Shown: positions 19,124 to 27,428 of the stretch, one piece after another | Numbering within the stretch: the stretch's first letter is position 1 | How the letters are laid out: each line of letters begins with the position of its first letter | Assembly: GCF_020181355.1 (NCBI RefSeq) | Contig: NZ_CP084004.1 | Location: 1,426,001-1,490,000 of the forward strand | Source of the DNA: Collinsella aerofaciens | GTDB taxonomy: Bacteria > Actinomycetota > Coriobacteriia > Coriobacteriales > Coriobacteriaceae | Reading direction: 5' to 3' | Length of the DNA stretch: 64,000 bases | The notes under the pieces: generated by a model | Told to the model about the DNA's origin: nothing | The model's input: only the letters and a program-made list of their open reading frames with translations | Database searches by the model: none | Translations under genes and position numbers: made by a program

Positions 19124-19967
19124 GTGCGAGAGCAATATCGATGAGCTGATTGTCCCCGAGCTTGCGGGAATTGCTGGGACGGTTTCGTCAAGGCTCTCTG
19201 ATTTCCGGGATTGGCGCGGCGATGCTTCTGCGGATGTTTCCGAGTTGGAGACAGCCGCTTCGGACCTTGAGGTTTGCGGGCTGACCGTTACGGCGATTGA
19301 TTTCGCCAATCCGTGCGCGCGCTACTCCGAGGTTTCCTTTGAGCTCGGCGGGTATGTCGTGCACGGCCGTTTGATTGAGCCCTCTGGTTGCGCCCGAAGA
19401 TCCGAGCTTGTTCCGCTGTGTCTGATGTTCCATGACATCGACCGACCCGTGCGGGGATGGCATCACATGACGCGGTTTGCCGCCATGGGATATGCCGTGC
19501 TTGCGCTGGACGATGAGACTATTGGATCCAGCGATCTGCAGCAGGGGATTACCTCGCCTGCTTTTGTCGAGCGTGTCCGTTGGGGCTGCGCGTTGGCGAA
19601 GGTTGCGCGCAACCTTGATGGCATGGATCCCGACCGCATCTTTGCATGGGGCGAGGGCCTTGGCGGCGGTGTCGCGCTGGCGGTTTCTGCTCTGGACGAG
19701 CGGGGCCTTGCCTGCACGGCGCTTGCCAATCCGCTTCCCAGCGGTCTCGAGACGCTGTCGCCTCGGGTTCGTGGCTCGGTGCTCATGGGCACATCGCTCA
19801 TGGATACCGTGAGTGATCCCAAGGGCCAGTTTGCCGTATTCAACGGTCTTGAGTGTGACCGGAGGCATATCATCTATGCCAAATACGCTCACGAGCGCAT
19901 CAATGCGTTCGAAAACGAAGTCGTCGACTTCTTTAACCAAACGTTCTATTCGTGTTCTTTGGCCTAG
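19116..19967 (+). CDS. AXE1-like alpha/beta hydrolase paralogue lacking the nucleophile serine
   Basis: This 283-residue protein aligns with the esterase just upstream over its whole length (HDIDRPVRGWHHMTRFAAMGYAVLALDD; GQFAVFNGLECDRRH matching GGTADI...QFAVYNNLTCEKRH in layout). At the nucleophile elbow the active GASQGG is replaced by GEGLGG, so the serine position is Gly181; the acid and base positions are kept (Asp230, His259). It is intact, with a complete reading frame and an 8-base overlap with its neighbour, so it looks like a maintained pseudoenzyme, perhaps a partner or ligand-binding subunit of the active esterase. A sialate-related role is inferred from context only. Confidence 0.78.
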   Translation: MSKCESNIDELIVPELAGIAGTVSSRLSDFRDWRGDASADVSELETAASDLEVCGLTVTAIDFANPCARYSEVSFELGGYVVHGRLIEPSGCARRSELVPLCLMFHDIDRPVRGWHHMTRFAAMGYAVLALDDETIGSSDLQQGITSPAFVERVRWGCALAKVARNLDGMDPDRIFAWGEGLGGGVALAVSALDERGLACTALANPLPSGLETLSPRVRGSVLMGTSLMDTVSDPKGQFAVFNGLECDRRHIIYAKYAHERINAFENEVVDFFNQTFYSCSLA

Positions 19968-20035
19968 ACGGCCTGGACACCGCCAACAAGAGTGGGCGGC
20001 ATAGGGCTGCCCGCCAGACAACTAAGGAGATTCTT

Positions 20036-20956
20036 GTGGCAACTCAGAAATTCACCGGCGTTATCCCTCCCGTCGTTGTTCCCGATACCGAAGACCACCA
20101 GCTCGACGTTGCCTCCTTTGAGCGCAGCATCAACCGCATGATCGATGCCGGCGTCGATGGCCTGTTCTTCCTGGGCTCCTCGGGCGAGGTCGTCTTCTCC
20201 ACCGACGAGCGCCGTCGCCAGATTGTCGCAGAGGCCGTCCGTATCGTCGACCACCGCGTTCCCGTTCTGGTCGGCATCATCGACACCGAGACCGAGCGCA
20301 TGATCGAGCACGGCAAGGTCGCTCAGGAGCTGGGCGCCGATGCGCTCGTCGCCACCTGCCCGTTCTATGCCCTGCAGGGCATGACCGAGGTCGAGGAGCA
20401 CTTCCGCATCCTTCACGAGGAACTCGACCTGCCCATCTTCGCCTACGACATCCCCGTGTGCGTCCACACCAAGCTCCCCTGGAAGCTCCTTGCTAAGCTC
20501 GGCGCCGAGGGCGTCCTGGCTGGCGTCAAGGATTCCTCGGGCGATGACATCTCGTTCCGCTACCTCATTCAGGAGAACGAGAAGAACGGCCATCCGATGA
20601 GCATCCTTACCGGCCATGAGGTCGTCGTCGACGGTGCCTATCTCGGTGGCGCCGACGGTTCCGTTCCGGGCCTCGCCAACGTTGAGCCCGAGGGCTACGT
20701 TCGTCAGTGGAAGGCCGCTCAGGCTGGTGACTGGGCTACCGTCAAAGCCGAGCAGGATCGCCTCAATGAGATTTCGCACATCTGGGATGTCACCTCGGGC
20801 GTCCAGGGCTATGCCGGTGGCGTCGGCGCCTTCAAGACCGCTATGAACCTCATGGGCATCTTCGACAGCCCGACCATGCCGCGCCCGGTGAAGGCCATGA
20901 CCGGTGAGAACGTCGAGGCGATTCGCAAGGTCCTCCAGGACAACGGTCTCCTTTAA
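20036..20956 (+). CDS. nanA: N-acetylneuraminate lyase (DapA/NanA family)
   Basis: The 306-residue protein is a DapA-superfamily TIM-barrel aldolase: GSSGE substrate loop, Tyr137 in YDIP and the Schiff-base Lys165 in GVKDSSGD. These positions coincide with Tyr137 and Lys165 of E. coli NanA. It would split sialic acid to N-acetylmannosamine and pyruvate. The family also contains dihydrodipicolinate synthase, but the neighbours (ROK kinase, NanE, esterase, transporter) point to sialate. The start is GTG 20036 with AAGGAG nine bases upstream; longer readings overlap the previous gene. Confidence 0.85.
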   Translation: MATQKFTGVIPPVVVPDTEDHQLDVASFERSINRMIDAGVDGLFFLGSSGEVVFSTDERRRQIVAEAVRIVDHRVPVLVGIIDTETERMIEHGKVAQELGADALVATCPFYALQGMTEVEEHFRILHEELDLPIFAYDIPVCVHTKLPWKLLAKLGAEGVLAGVKDSSGDDISFRYLIQENEKNGHPMSILTGHEVVVDGAYLGGADGSVPGLANVEPEGYVRQWKAAQAGDWATVKAEQDRLNEISHIWDVTSGVQGYAGGVGAFKTAMNLMGIFDSPTMPRPVKAMTGENVEAIRKVLQDNGLL

Positions 20957-20963
20957 AGCTTTC

Positions 20964-21051
20964 CCAGGCACCCGACCTCGCCGTTCAACCGTGCGGCCAT
21001 GACCCATTAGGCCAATGGCCGCACGGTTTCTCGGCGATCTCGGGCACCTGG
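20964..21051. repeat. Long imperfect hairpin between nanA and nanK
   Basis: Inner arms AACCGTGCGGCCAT (20987-21000) and ATGGCCGCACGGTT (21015-21028) are perfectly complementary over 14 bp; outer arms 20964-20983 and 21032-21051 pair with few mismatches. The full structure has a stem of about 35 bp. It begins 8 bases after the nanA stop. Confidence 0.8.
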
Positions 21052-21127
21052 AAAACCTTTACCGCGCTGTGACGGCTAGCCTGACGGCGCATTTCCTGTA
21101 GTTGTTTTGTCTCCGAAGGAGAACGAC

Positions 21128-22093
21128 ATGGAGAACAAGTACGTCTGCTCTGTCGATATCGGCGGAACTAAGATCGCGACTGCCATCATGGAGTACCCGG
21201 CTGACGGCGGTGTGCCCCATCCCGTTTTTGAGGCTGAGGTTCCCACCGAGGCCCAGGAGGGTGGCGAAGCGGTCTTCCAGCGCATCGAGGCGTCTATCAA
21301 GGCAGCTCTTGAGGCAAATCCCGATGTCGAGGTCCTCGGAGTTGGCATCGGCGCTGCCGGTGTCGTCGACCCCAAGACGGGCGCCATCGCGTATGCCAAT
21401 GAGATTATGCCCGGCTGGTCCGGCGTTCAGTTGGGGCCGCGTCTGCGCGAGGACCTCGGCCTTCCCGTTGCCGTTGTAGGCGACGTGCAGGCTCATGCTC
21501 TGGGCGAGGCCCACTGGGGCGTCGGCAAGGGCAAGTTCTCCGTCTTGTGTTTGGGCATCGGTACGGGCATCGGCGGCGCATATGTCGAGAACGGCCGCGT
21601 GATGCAGGGCTTCCATGGTGCTGCCGGCCATATGGGCCACATCGAGTGCTCGGCTGCCGCCGGCATTCCCTGCGCCTGCGGGCGTTCCGGCCATCTGGAG
21701 TCGGTTGCTTCCGGAACATCAATCGGGCGCATGTACGATGAGCGTTTTGGCCGCGTCGACCCCAGCCGTCCTTCGGTCGGCCGTGACGTGAACGACCTGT
21801 GCCGCGCAGGCGACGCAAAGGCGACCGAGGTCATTCATGACGCCGGCTTTGCGCTGGGCGCCAGCCTGGGCTCGCTCGCTAACATCCTGGACCCTGAGGT
21901 CATCGTGCTTTCGGGCGGCGTGATTCACCAAGGTCCCGATTGGCGTTCACAGACGTGGAAGGACTCGGTGCACGAGGGCTATGCCAGCCAGGCGCTCGAC
22001 CCGCTTCAGGACACGCCGATTCTCATCGGCTCTCTGGAGGGCGACGCGCCGCTCATCGGTGCCGCCGAACACCTTCTTGCATCGTTGAAGTAA
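21128..22093 (+). CDS. nanK: ROK-family kinase, probable N-acetylmannosamine kinase
   Basis: This 321-residue sugar kinase has the ATP-binding DIGGTKIATAIM at residue 10 onwards, the ROK signature region GAAGHMGHIEC and the metal site CACGRSGHLES, in which the last usual cysteine is histidine, as in many actinobacterial ROK proteins. In this operon, between nanA and nanE, it should phosphorylate N-acetylmannosamine at C6. Sequence alone cannot separate it from glucokinase. The ATG at 21128 follows GAAGGAG with 8-base spacing. Confidence 0.85.
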   Translation: MENKYVCSVDIGGTKIATAIMEYPADGGVPHPVFEAEVPTEAQEGGEAVFQRIEASIKAALEANPDVEVLGVGIGAAGVVDPKTGAIAYANEIMPGWSGVQLGPRLREDLGLPVAVVGDVQAHALGEAHWGVGKGKFSVLCLGIGTGIGGAYVENGRVMQGFHGAAGHMGHIECSAAAGIPCACGRSGHLESVASGTSIGRMYDERFGRVDPSRPSVGRDVNDLCRAGDAKATEVIHDAGFALGASLGSLANILDPEVIVLSGGVIHQGPDWRSQTWKDSVHEGYASQALDPLQDTPILIGSLEGDAPLIGAAEHLLASLK

Positions 22094-22110
22094 ACATAAC
22101 TACCAAGTGC

Positions 22111-22208
22111 GCCTTCTGAGGTGCCGCAGATTGACGTGAAAGAGGAGCGAAGCGTACTTCGGTACGCGAGCGACGGTTTGAACGTCAAGGTGCGGTGTCT
22201 CAGAAGGC
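22111..22208. repeat. Long three-part hairpin between nanK and nanE
   Basis: Outer arms 22111-22128 and 22191-22208 (GCCTTCTGAGGTGCCGCA against TGCGGTGTCTCAGAAGGC), middle arms TTGACGT/ACGTCAA (22131-22137, 22182-22188), and an apical GCGTAC-TTCG-GTACGC (22152-22167) with a stable UUCG tetraloop. It ends 25 bases before the nanE start. Confidence 0.8.
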
Positions 22209-22233
22209 TGTTTTGAGAAAGGTTGAGTCGAAC

Positions 22234-22920
22234 ATGACCGTTGATCCTTTGATCCAGTCCCTGAAGGGCAAGCTCGTCGTGAGCGTTCAGGCGTATATGG
22301 GCGAGCCGCTTCGTACGCCCGAGACCATGGCTCAAATGTCTCGCGCTTGCGAGCTTGGCGGCGCCGCCGCCATTCGCTGCCAGGGCCTTGCCGACATTGC
22401 CGCCATTAAGGGTCGCTGTGAGGTTCCCGTCATCGGTCTGTGGAAGGACGGGCACGAGGGCGTTTACATCACGCCGACGCTGCGTCACGCTCGTGCCTGC
22501 GTTGCTGCGGGTGCCGATATCGTGGCGATCGACGCCACCGATCGTCCGCGTCCCGATGGCAAGTCGGTCGAGGATACCTTCCGCCCGCTGCACGAGGAGG
22601 GTGTGCTCCTGATGGCGGATTGTGCCACCATCGAGGACATTCGCCGTGCGGTTGATATGGGCTTCGACCTGGTATCCACCACACTTTCTCACGGCGTCGC
22701 CGCCATCGACTGCACCATGGCCGATGGCCCCGATCTGCCGCTCCTGCGTCAGGCGACCGAGGAATTCCCCGGCCTTCCCATCATTTGCGAGGGTCGCGTG
22801 CATACGCCCGAGGAGGCTCGCGCCGCGATCGATGCTGGTGCCTGGGCCGTTGTCGTCGGCACCGCCATCACGCACCCCACGAGTATTACGAGTTGGTTCA
22901 AGGCTGCGCTTGAGGCGTAA
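22234..22920 (+). CDS. nanE: N-acetylmannosamine-6-phosphate 2-epimerase
   Basis: NanE turns ManNAc-6-P into GlcNAc-6-P. The 228-residue TIM barrel shows the family segments KLVVSVQAYMGEPLRTPE, AIRCQGLADIAAIK, PVIGLWKDGHEGVYITPT, DIVAIDATDRPRPDG and the phosphate-binding VVVGTAITHP. Length fits. ATG 22234 is preceded by GAAAGG; a longer frame would start inside the hairpin. GlcNAc-6-P deacetylase (NagA) and deaminase (NagB) needed for the next steps are not in the window. Confidence 0.95.
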   Translation: MTVDPLIQSLKGKLVVSVQAYMGEPLRTPETMAQMSRACELGGAAAIRCQGLADIAAIKGRCEVPVIGLWKDGHEGVYITPTLRHARACVAAGADIVAIDATDRPRPDGKSVEDTFRPLHEEGVLLMADCATIEDIRRAVDMGFDLVSTTLSHGVAAIDCTMADGPDLPLLRQATEEFPGLPIICEGRVHTPEEARAAIDAGAWAVVVGTAITHPTSITSWFKAALEA

Positions 22921-22945
22921 GACAGGCCTCGTATCCGCTCGGGGC

Positions 22946-22953
22946 GGTATACT
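22946..22953 (+). promoter_or_regulatory. Candidate -10 box for rapZ
   Basis: GGTATACT has the GG-TA pattern seen before several other genes in this window. It lies between nanE and the stem-loop that precedes rapZ; no convincing -35 box is seen. Confidence 0.35.
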
Positions 22954-22971
22954 CAATATAGGCAATTGACC

Positions 22972-23008
22972 GCGCGGGATCCGGGTTGCTGGGTCCCGCG
23001 CTTGTTTT
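22972..23008 (+). terminator. Terminator of the sialate operon
   Basis: GCGCGGGA (22972-22979) and TCCCGCGC (22994-23001) form a GC-rich stem followed by TTGTTTT. Because a possible rapZ promoter lies upstream, it could also act as an attenuator in a rapZ leader. Confidence 0.65.
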
Positions 23009-23021
23009 CGGGAGGCAACAC

Positions 23022-23942
23022 ATGCAAAAGGGAGATGCCATGGATGCGGCGGAGCGCTCGGAGCGCATCCCCGATATCGTCATCATCACCGGAATGTCCG
23101 GATCAGGCCGCACACAGGCCATGCACGTGTTCGAGGACATGGGCTATTTTTGCATCGATAACCTGCCTCCGCGTCTCATCGCCCAGCTTGCCGAGCTCGT
23201 CGGCATCAATACGGGCGTGGGCAGGCATCTCGCCGTCACCTGCGATTTGCGTAGCCAGGGACTGTTTGACGAGCTGCTCGATGCGGTCGCCGCGCTCGAA
23301 GAGCGCGAGATGAGCTGCGACATCGTGTTCCTGGAGGCTTCTGACGAGGTGCTGATTCGTCGCTACAGCGAAAATCGCCGCCGTCATCCCATTGCCAAGC
23401 CGGGGGAGACTACGGCCGATGCCATTCAGCGCGAGCGCCTTCAGCTGCAGGGCGTGCGCGACCGAGCCGATATGATTATCGACACGAGCCGTCTGCGTAC
23501 CTCTGCGCTGCGCAACAAGCTACGTATGGCATTTTCCGAGCTGTCCGACCAGCAGCTCATGGACGTCCACGTGTTCTCGTTTGGCTTTAAGCACGGCATG
23601 CCCGTCGAAGCGGATATTATGATCGACGTCCGCTTCCTGCCCAATCCGTTCTACGATCCCGAGATGCGCACGATGACCGGTCTCGATAAAAAGGTCTCCG
23701 ATTTTGTTCTGGACCATCCCAAGACGCAGGAGTTTTGGAAGGCTTGGACACAGCTGCTCGATACGGTCATGCCCGGTTATATCGCGGAGGGTAAGCCGCA
23801 GCTTTCTATCGCCATCGGCTGCACGGGCGGCCAGCACCGCAGCGTTGCCATTGCCGAGGCCACGGCCCGTTACCTGGAAGGCGCTCAGTATCATGTGAGC
23901 ATTTCCCACCGCGACCTGTCGCGCGCCAACACGAAGGCATAG
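23022..23942 (+). CDS. rapZ: RapZ/YvcJ-family nucleotide-binding RNase adapter
   Basis: The protein (306 residues from ATG 23022, or 300 from ATG 23040; both have ribosome sites, GGGAGG and AAGGGAG) belongs to the RapZ family: P-loop GMSGSGRTQA near residue 26, FEDMGYFCIDNLPP, SFGFKHGMPVEADIMIDVRFLPNPFY and the C-terminal GCTGGQHRSVAIAE. The usual P-loop Lys-Ser is Arg-Thr here. RapZ controls amino-sugar synthesis through small RNAs in enterobacteria; in Gram-positives YvcJ binds nucleotides and its role is less clear. It is followed at 6 bases by whiA; yvcK, often between them, is missing. Confidence 0.93.
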   Translation: MQKGDAMDAAERSERIPDIVIITGMSGSGRTQAMHVFEDMGYFCIDNLPPRLIAQLAELVGINTGVGRHLAVTCDLRSQGLFDELLDAVAALEEREMSCDIVFLEASDEVLIRRYSENRRRHPIAKPGETTADAIQRERLQLQGVRDRADMIIDTSRLRTSALRNKLRMAFSELSDQQLMDVHVFSFGFKHGMPVEADIMIDVRFLPNPFYDPEMRTMTGLDKKVSDFVLDHPKTQEFWKAWTQLLDTVMPGYIAEGKPQLSIAIGCTGGQHRSVAIAEATARYLEGAQYHVSISHRDLSRANTKA

Positions 23943-23948
23943 GCCTGC

Positions 23949-24878
23949 ATGTCGTTTACCGCTGAGGTGCGCGACGAGCTTGCGCGCTGCGAACCCGAAT
24001 GTGAATACTGCGACTTGTCGACGCTCGCCGCCCTCACGCGCGTGAGCGGTACGCTCTCGCTTGCCGGCTCTGGGCGGTATCGTTTGACGGTTGCGACTGA
24101 GACGGGAGCCGTCGCGCGCACGATGATCACGCTGACGCATCGTATCCTTAAGCTCAAAACGGAGTTCACCGTCCGCAAATCTGTCTTGCATAAGGTTCGA
24201 AACTACCTCATCACCTTGCCTGATCAGCCAGACCTGGATAAGGCCTTGGTTCTGCTGGGTATCCTCGACCGTAGGGGAGGACTTGTCGCCGGCGTACCCC
24301 GACATATCGTTGCCCGTCCTTGCTGTAGACTTGCCTATATCCGCGGCGCGCTCATCGCGGGCGGCTTCGTGGCCGATCCACGCGGCGATTTTCATTTGGA
24401 GATCGCTGTGCAGGGCGAGCAATATGCCAAGGGACTTTGCGATCTGTTGGAGCAGATTGGGGTCCATGCTCGTGTTAATGCACGGCGGGGGTCATATGCC
24501 GTGTACATTAAGAGCGCCGAGGAAATCGAGCATCTATTAAAGCTGATTGGTGCCAAGCGCAGCGTTGCCGAGATTGAGGAGGCGCGCGCGGTCAAGTTGG
24601 TTAAGAACGATGTGAACCGTCGCGTGAATGCCGAGCTCGCCAACCAGACCAGAAGCGCCGGTGCTGCCCAACATCAGCTTGCGCTTATCGATGAGCTCGA
24701 GCAGCGTGGCCTTCGCGATGCGCTTCCGGATGCCTTGGCGGTCTTTTGCGACCTGCGCGAGCGCTATCCTGATCTGTCGCTGCGTGATTTGGGGGAGATG
24801 GCTGACCCTCCCTTGTCGAAGTCAGCCCTCTACCATCGTGTTTTACGGCTTGAAAAGCTCATTGAAGCAAACAGGTAG
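23949..24878 (+). CDS. whiA: DNA-binding protein WhiA
   Basis: The 309-residue protein has the WhiA N-terminus MSFTAEVRDELAR, the LAGLIDADG-like middle domain (CCRLAYIRGALIAGGFVADP) and the C-terminal helix-turn-helix (LRERYPDLSLRDLGEMADPPLSKSALYHRV). In actinobacteria WhiA acts with WhiB-type proteins in cell division and sporulation control; in Firmicutes it affects chromosome segregation. It starts 6 bases after rapZ with no strong ribosome site, so coupling is likely. Confidence 0.96.
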   Translation: MSFTAEVRDELARCEPECEYCDLSTLAALTRVSGTLSLAGSGRYRLTVATETGAVARTMITLTHRILKLKTEFTVRKSVLHKVRNYLITLPDQPDLDKALVLLGILDRRGGLVAGVPRHIVARPCCRLAYIRGALIAGGFVADPRGDFHLEIAVQGEQYAKGLCDLLEQIGVHARVNARRGSYAVYIKSAEEIEHLLKLIGAKRSVAEIEEARAVKLVKNDVNRRVNAELANQTRSAGAAQHQLALIDELEQRGLRDALPDALAVFCDLRERYPDLSLRDLGEMADPPLSKSALYHRVLRLEKLIEANR

Positions 24879-24923
24879 TTTGAAGTAACGACTTATATAT
24901 GGATTTAGCTGCTATTTTAGTAT

Positions 24924-24999
24924 TTAAAACGTTTTAACGTAAATTTGATTTTCAATTTCGAGCATTCTCGTGAAATTCAAGTCAAAAAAAAGGTATATT
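24924..24999 (+). promoter_or_regulatory. Control region of gap: palindromic operator and -10 box
   Basis: TTAAAACGTTTTAA (24924-24937) is a perfect 14-bp palindrome with the central CG of LacI-family/cre-type operators. GGTATATT (24992-24999) is a good -10 candidate 73 bases before the gap start. A matching TAAAACGTTT occurs upstream of the sialate operon. Confidence 0.5.
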
Positions 25000-25071
25000 A
25001 GGCGAGTGGTTAGTTTGTGGGCCTCAACGGCGGGCGCTGTAGCTCGCGGGGGCCTTACGAAAGGAGACACA

Positions 25072-26097
25072 ATGGCAGTAAAGGTTGCTATTAACGGCTT
25101 CGGTCGCATCGGTCGTCTGGCTTTCCGTCAGATGTTCGGTCATGAGGGCTCCGAGATCGTCGCTATCAACGACCTCACCTCTCCCGATATGCTCGCTTAC
25201 CTGCTGAAGTACGACTCCACGCAGGGCAACTACGCTCGCGATCACGAGGTCGTTGCTGGCGAGGATTCCATCACCGTTGACGGCAAGGAGATCAAGATCT
25301 ACAAGGAGGCCGACGCTAACAACCTGCCTTGGGGCGACCTTGACGTCGACGTCGTTCTCGAGTGCACCGGCTTCTACACCAGCAAGGCTAAGGCTCAGGC
25401 CCACATCAATGCTGGCGCCAAGAAGGTCGTCATCTCCGCTCCGGCCGGCAGCGATCTGCCCACCATCGTGTACAACGTCAACCATGAGACGCTGACCGCT
25501 GAGGACAACATCATCTCCGCTGCTTCCTGCACCACCAACTGCCTCGCCCCGATGGCCAAGGGTCTGAACGACTTCGCTCCCATCGTGTCCGGCATCATGA
25601 CCACCATCCACGCCTTCACCGGCGACCAGATGCCGCTCGACGGCCCGCAGCGCAAGGGCAACTTCCGTCGCTCCCGCGCCTGCTCCGAGAACATCGTCCC
25701 GAACACCACGGGCGCTGCCAAGGCCATCGGCCTGGTTCTCCCCGAGCTCAACGGCAAGCTCATCGGTGCCGCCCAGCGCGTCCCGACGCCGACCGGCTCG
25801 CTGACCAACCTCTACGCCGTCGTTGACAAGAAGGTCACCGTCGACGAGGTCAACGCTGCCATGAAGGCCTACGCCGAGACCATCCCCGAGACCTTCGCCT
25901 ACAACGAGGACCAGATCGTCTCCCGCGACATCGTCGGCGAGACCCACGGCTCCATCTTCGACGCCACTCAGACCATGTGCTCTGACCTCGGCAACGGCCA
26001 GACCCTCGTTCAGGTCACCTCTTGGTACGACAACGAGAACTCCTACACCTCTCAGATGGTCCGCACCATCAAGTACTTCGAGAAGTTCGTTGCTTAA
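25072..26097 (+). CDS. gap: Glyceraldehyde-3-phosphate dehydrogenase, type I
   Basis: This cytosolic glycolytic enzyme of 341 residues has the NAD-binding [13 protein letters not shown] start, the active-site [12 protein letters not shown] with Cys153, and the C-terminal [13 protein letters not shown]. The ATG at 25072 follows AAAGGAG. Codon use is strongly biased towards C-ending codons, as in highly expressed genes. A terminator separates it from pgk, so it can be expressed alone or by read-through. Confidence 0.98.
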   Translation: MAVKVAINGFGRIGRLAFRQMFGHEGSEIVAINDLTSPDMLAYLLKYDSTQGNYARDHEVVAGEDSITVDGKEIKIYKEADANNLPWGDLDVDVVLECTGFYTSKAKAQAHINAGAKKVVISAPAGSDLPTIVYNVNHETLTAEDNIISAASCTTNCLAPMAKGLNDFAPIVSGIMTTIHAFTGDQMPLDGPQRKGNFRRSRACSENIVPNTTGAAKAIGLVLPELNGKLIGAAQRVPTPTGSLTNLYAVVDKKVTVDEVNAAMKAYAETIPETFAYNEDQIVSRDIVGETHGSIFDATQTMCSDLGNGQTLVQVTSWYDNENSYTSQMVRTIKYFEKFVA

Positions 26098-26134
26098 TTT
26101 AGCTTTTAGCGAATAGCTCGTTGAGCGTCTAAAG

Positions 26135-26182
26135 AAGGGCGCGGCCTTATAGGGCTTACACCCTAGGGTCGCGCCCTTTTTA
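26135..26182 (+). terminator. Rho-independent terminator after gap
   Basis: AAGGGCGCG (26135-26143) and CGCGCCCTT (26170-26178) form a perfect 9-bp stem closed by a smaller internal AGGG/CCCT stem, followed by TTTTTAT. Confidence 0.9.
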
Positions 26183-26237
26183 TAAGAAATCGTCTGCCGT
26201 AATGGGAGGCAGACACGTACGAAAGGTAGAAGCAAAC

Positions 26238-27428
26238 ATGGCCTTTACCAAGAAGACCGTCCGCGACATCGATGTCGACGGAAAGCGCGTTCTCGTCCGC
26301 GTTGACTTTAACGTGCCTATCAAGGATGGCGTCGTTGGCGACACCACCCGTATCAAGGCTGCCCTGCCCACCATCAACTACCTCGTTGAGCACAATGCTC
26401 GCGTCATCCTCATGAGCCACCTCGGTCGTCCCGAGGGCACCGGCTTCCAGCCCGAGCTGTCCCTCGAGCCCGTCGCCAAGAAGCTCGCTGAGCTCTCTGG
26501 TCTCGACGTTGCCTTTGTCGCCGACACCTACGGCGAGAAGGCTGCTGAGGCTGTCGCCGCCGTCGAGCCGGGTAAGGTCCTCGTTCTCGAGAACGTCCGT
26601 TTTGACAAGCGTGAGAAGAAGAACGATCCCGAGATCGCCAAGAAGCTCGCTTCCTATGGTGACGTCTTCGTTCTCGATGCCTTCGGCACCGCTCACCGCG
26701 CCCAGGGTTCCGTCGTGGGCCCCGCCGCTTACCTGCCTGCCGTCGCCGGCTTCTTGCTCGAGAAGGAGGTCGACACGCTGACCGGCATCTTCGCCGAGCC
26801 CGAGCGCCCCTTCGTCGCCATCGTCGGCGGTTCCAAGGTTTCCTCCAAGATCGGCGTTCTCGATCACCTCATCGACTCCGCTGACACCCTGATCATAGGT
26901 GGCGGCATGGCCTACACCTTCTTCCTGGCTCAGGGCCTGTCCGTTGGTCAGTCCCTCAAGGAAGAGGACTGGGTCGAGCGCGCCGGCGAGATGCTCAAGA
27001 AGGCTGAGGAGAAGGGTGTCAAGATCCTGCTCCCCATCGACAACCGCGTTGCCGATCACTTTGGCGAGGACGCTGTTCCCGAGGTTGTCGCTTCCGACGC
27101 TATCCCCGACGATCGTGAGGGTATGGACATCGGTCCTAAGACCGAGGAGCTCTACGCCGAGGCCGTCAAGGGCGCCAAGACTGTGTTCTGGAATGGCCCC
27201 ATGGGCGTCTTCGAGTTCGACAACTTCGCTCACGGCACCCAGGCTATCGCCGAGGCTGTCGCCGAGGCCGACTGCACCTCGATCATCGGCGGTGGCGACT
27301 CTGTCGCGGCTGTCAACAAGTTCAACCTGGCCGACAAGATGAGCTGGATCTCCACCGGTGGTGGCGCTTCCATGGAGCTCGTCGAGGGTAAGGCCCTGCC
27401 CGGAGTGGAGGCGCTTCTCGATGCCTAA
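26238..27428 (+). CDS. pgk: Phosphoglycerate kinase
   Basis: The 396-residue enzyme shows the N-terminal signature KRVLVRVDFNVPI, LMSHLGRPEG, VLVLENVRFDKREKKND and the ATP-site IIGGGDSVAAVNK. It makes ATP from 1,3-bisphosphoglycerate. ATG 26238 follows GAAAGG. Its stop overlaps the tpiA start by 8 bases. Confidence 0.98.
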   Translation: MAFTKKTVRDIDVDGKRVLVRVDFNVPIKDGVVGDTTRIKAALPTINYLVEHNARVILMSHLGRPEGTGFQPELSLEPVAKKLAELSGLDVAFVADTYGEKAAEAVAAVEPGKVLVLENVRFDKREKKNDPEIAKKLASYGDVFVLDAFGTAHRAQGSVVGPAAYLPAVAGFLLEKEVDTLTGIFAEPERPFVAIVGGSKVSSKIGVLDHLIDSADTLIIGGGMAYTFFLAQGLSVGQSLKEEDWVERAGEMLKKAEEKGVKILLPIDNRVADHFGEDAVPEVVASDAIPDDREGMDIGPKTEELYAEAVKGAKTVFWNGPMGVFEFDNFAHGTQAIAEAVAEADCTSIIGGGDSVAAVNKFNLADKMSWISTGGGASMELVEGKALPGVEALLDA

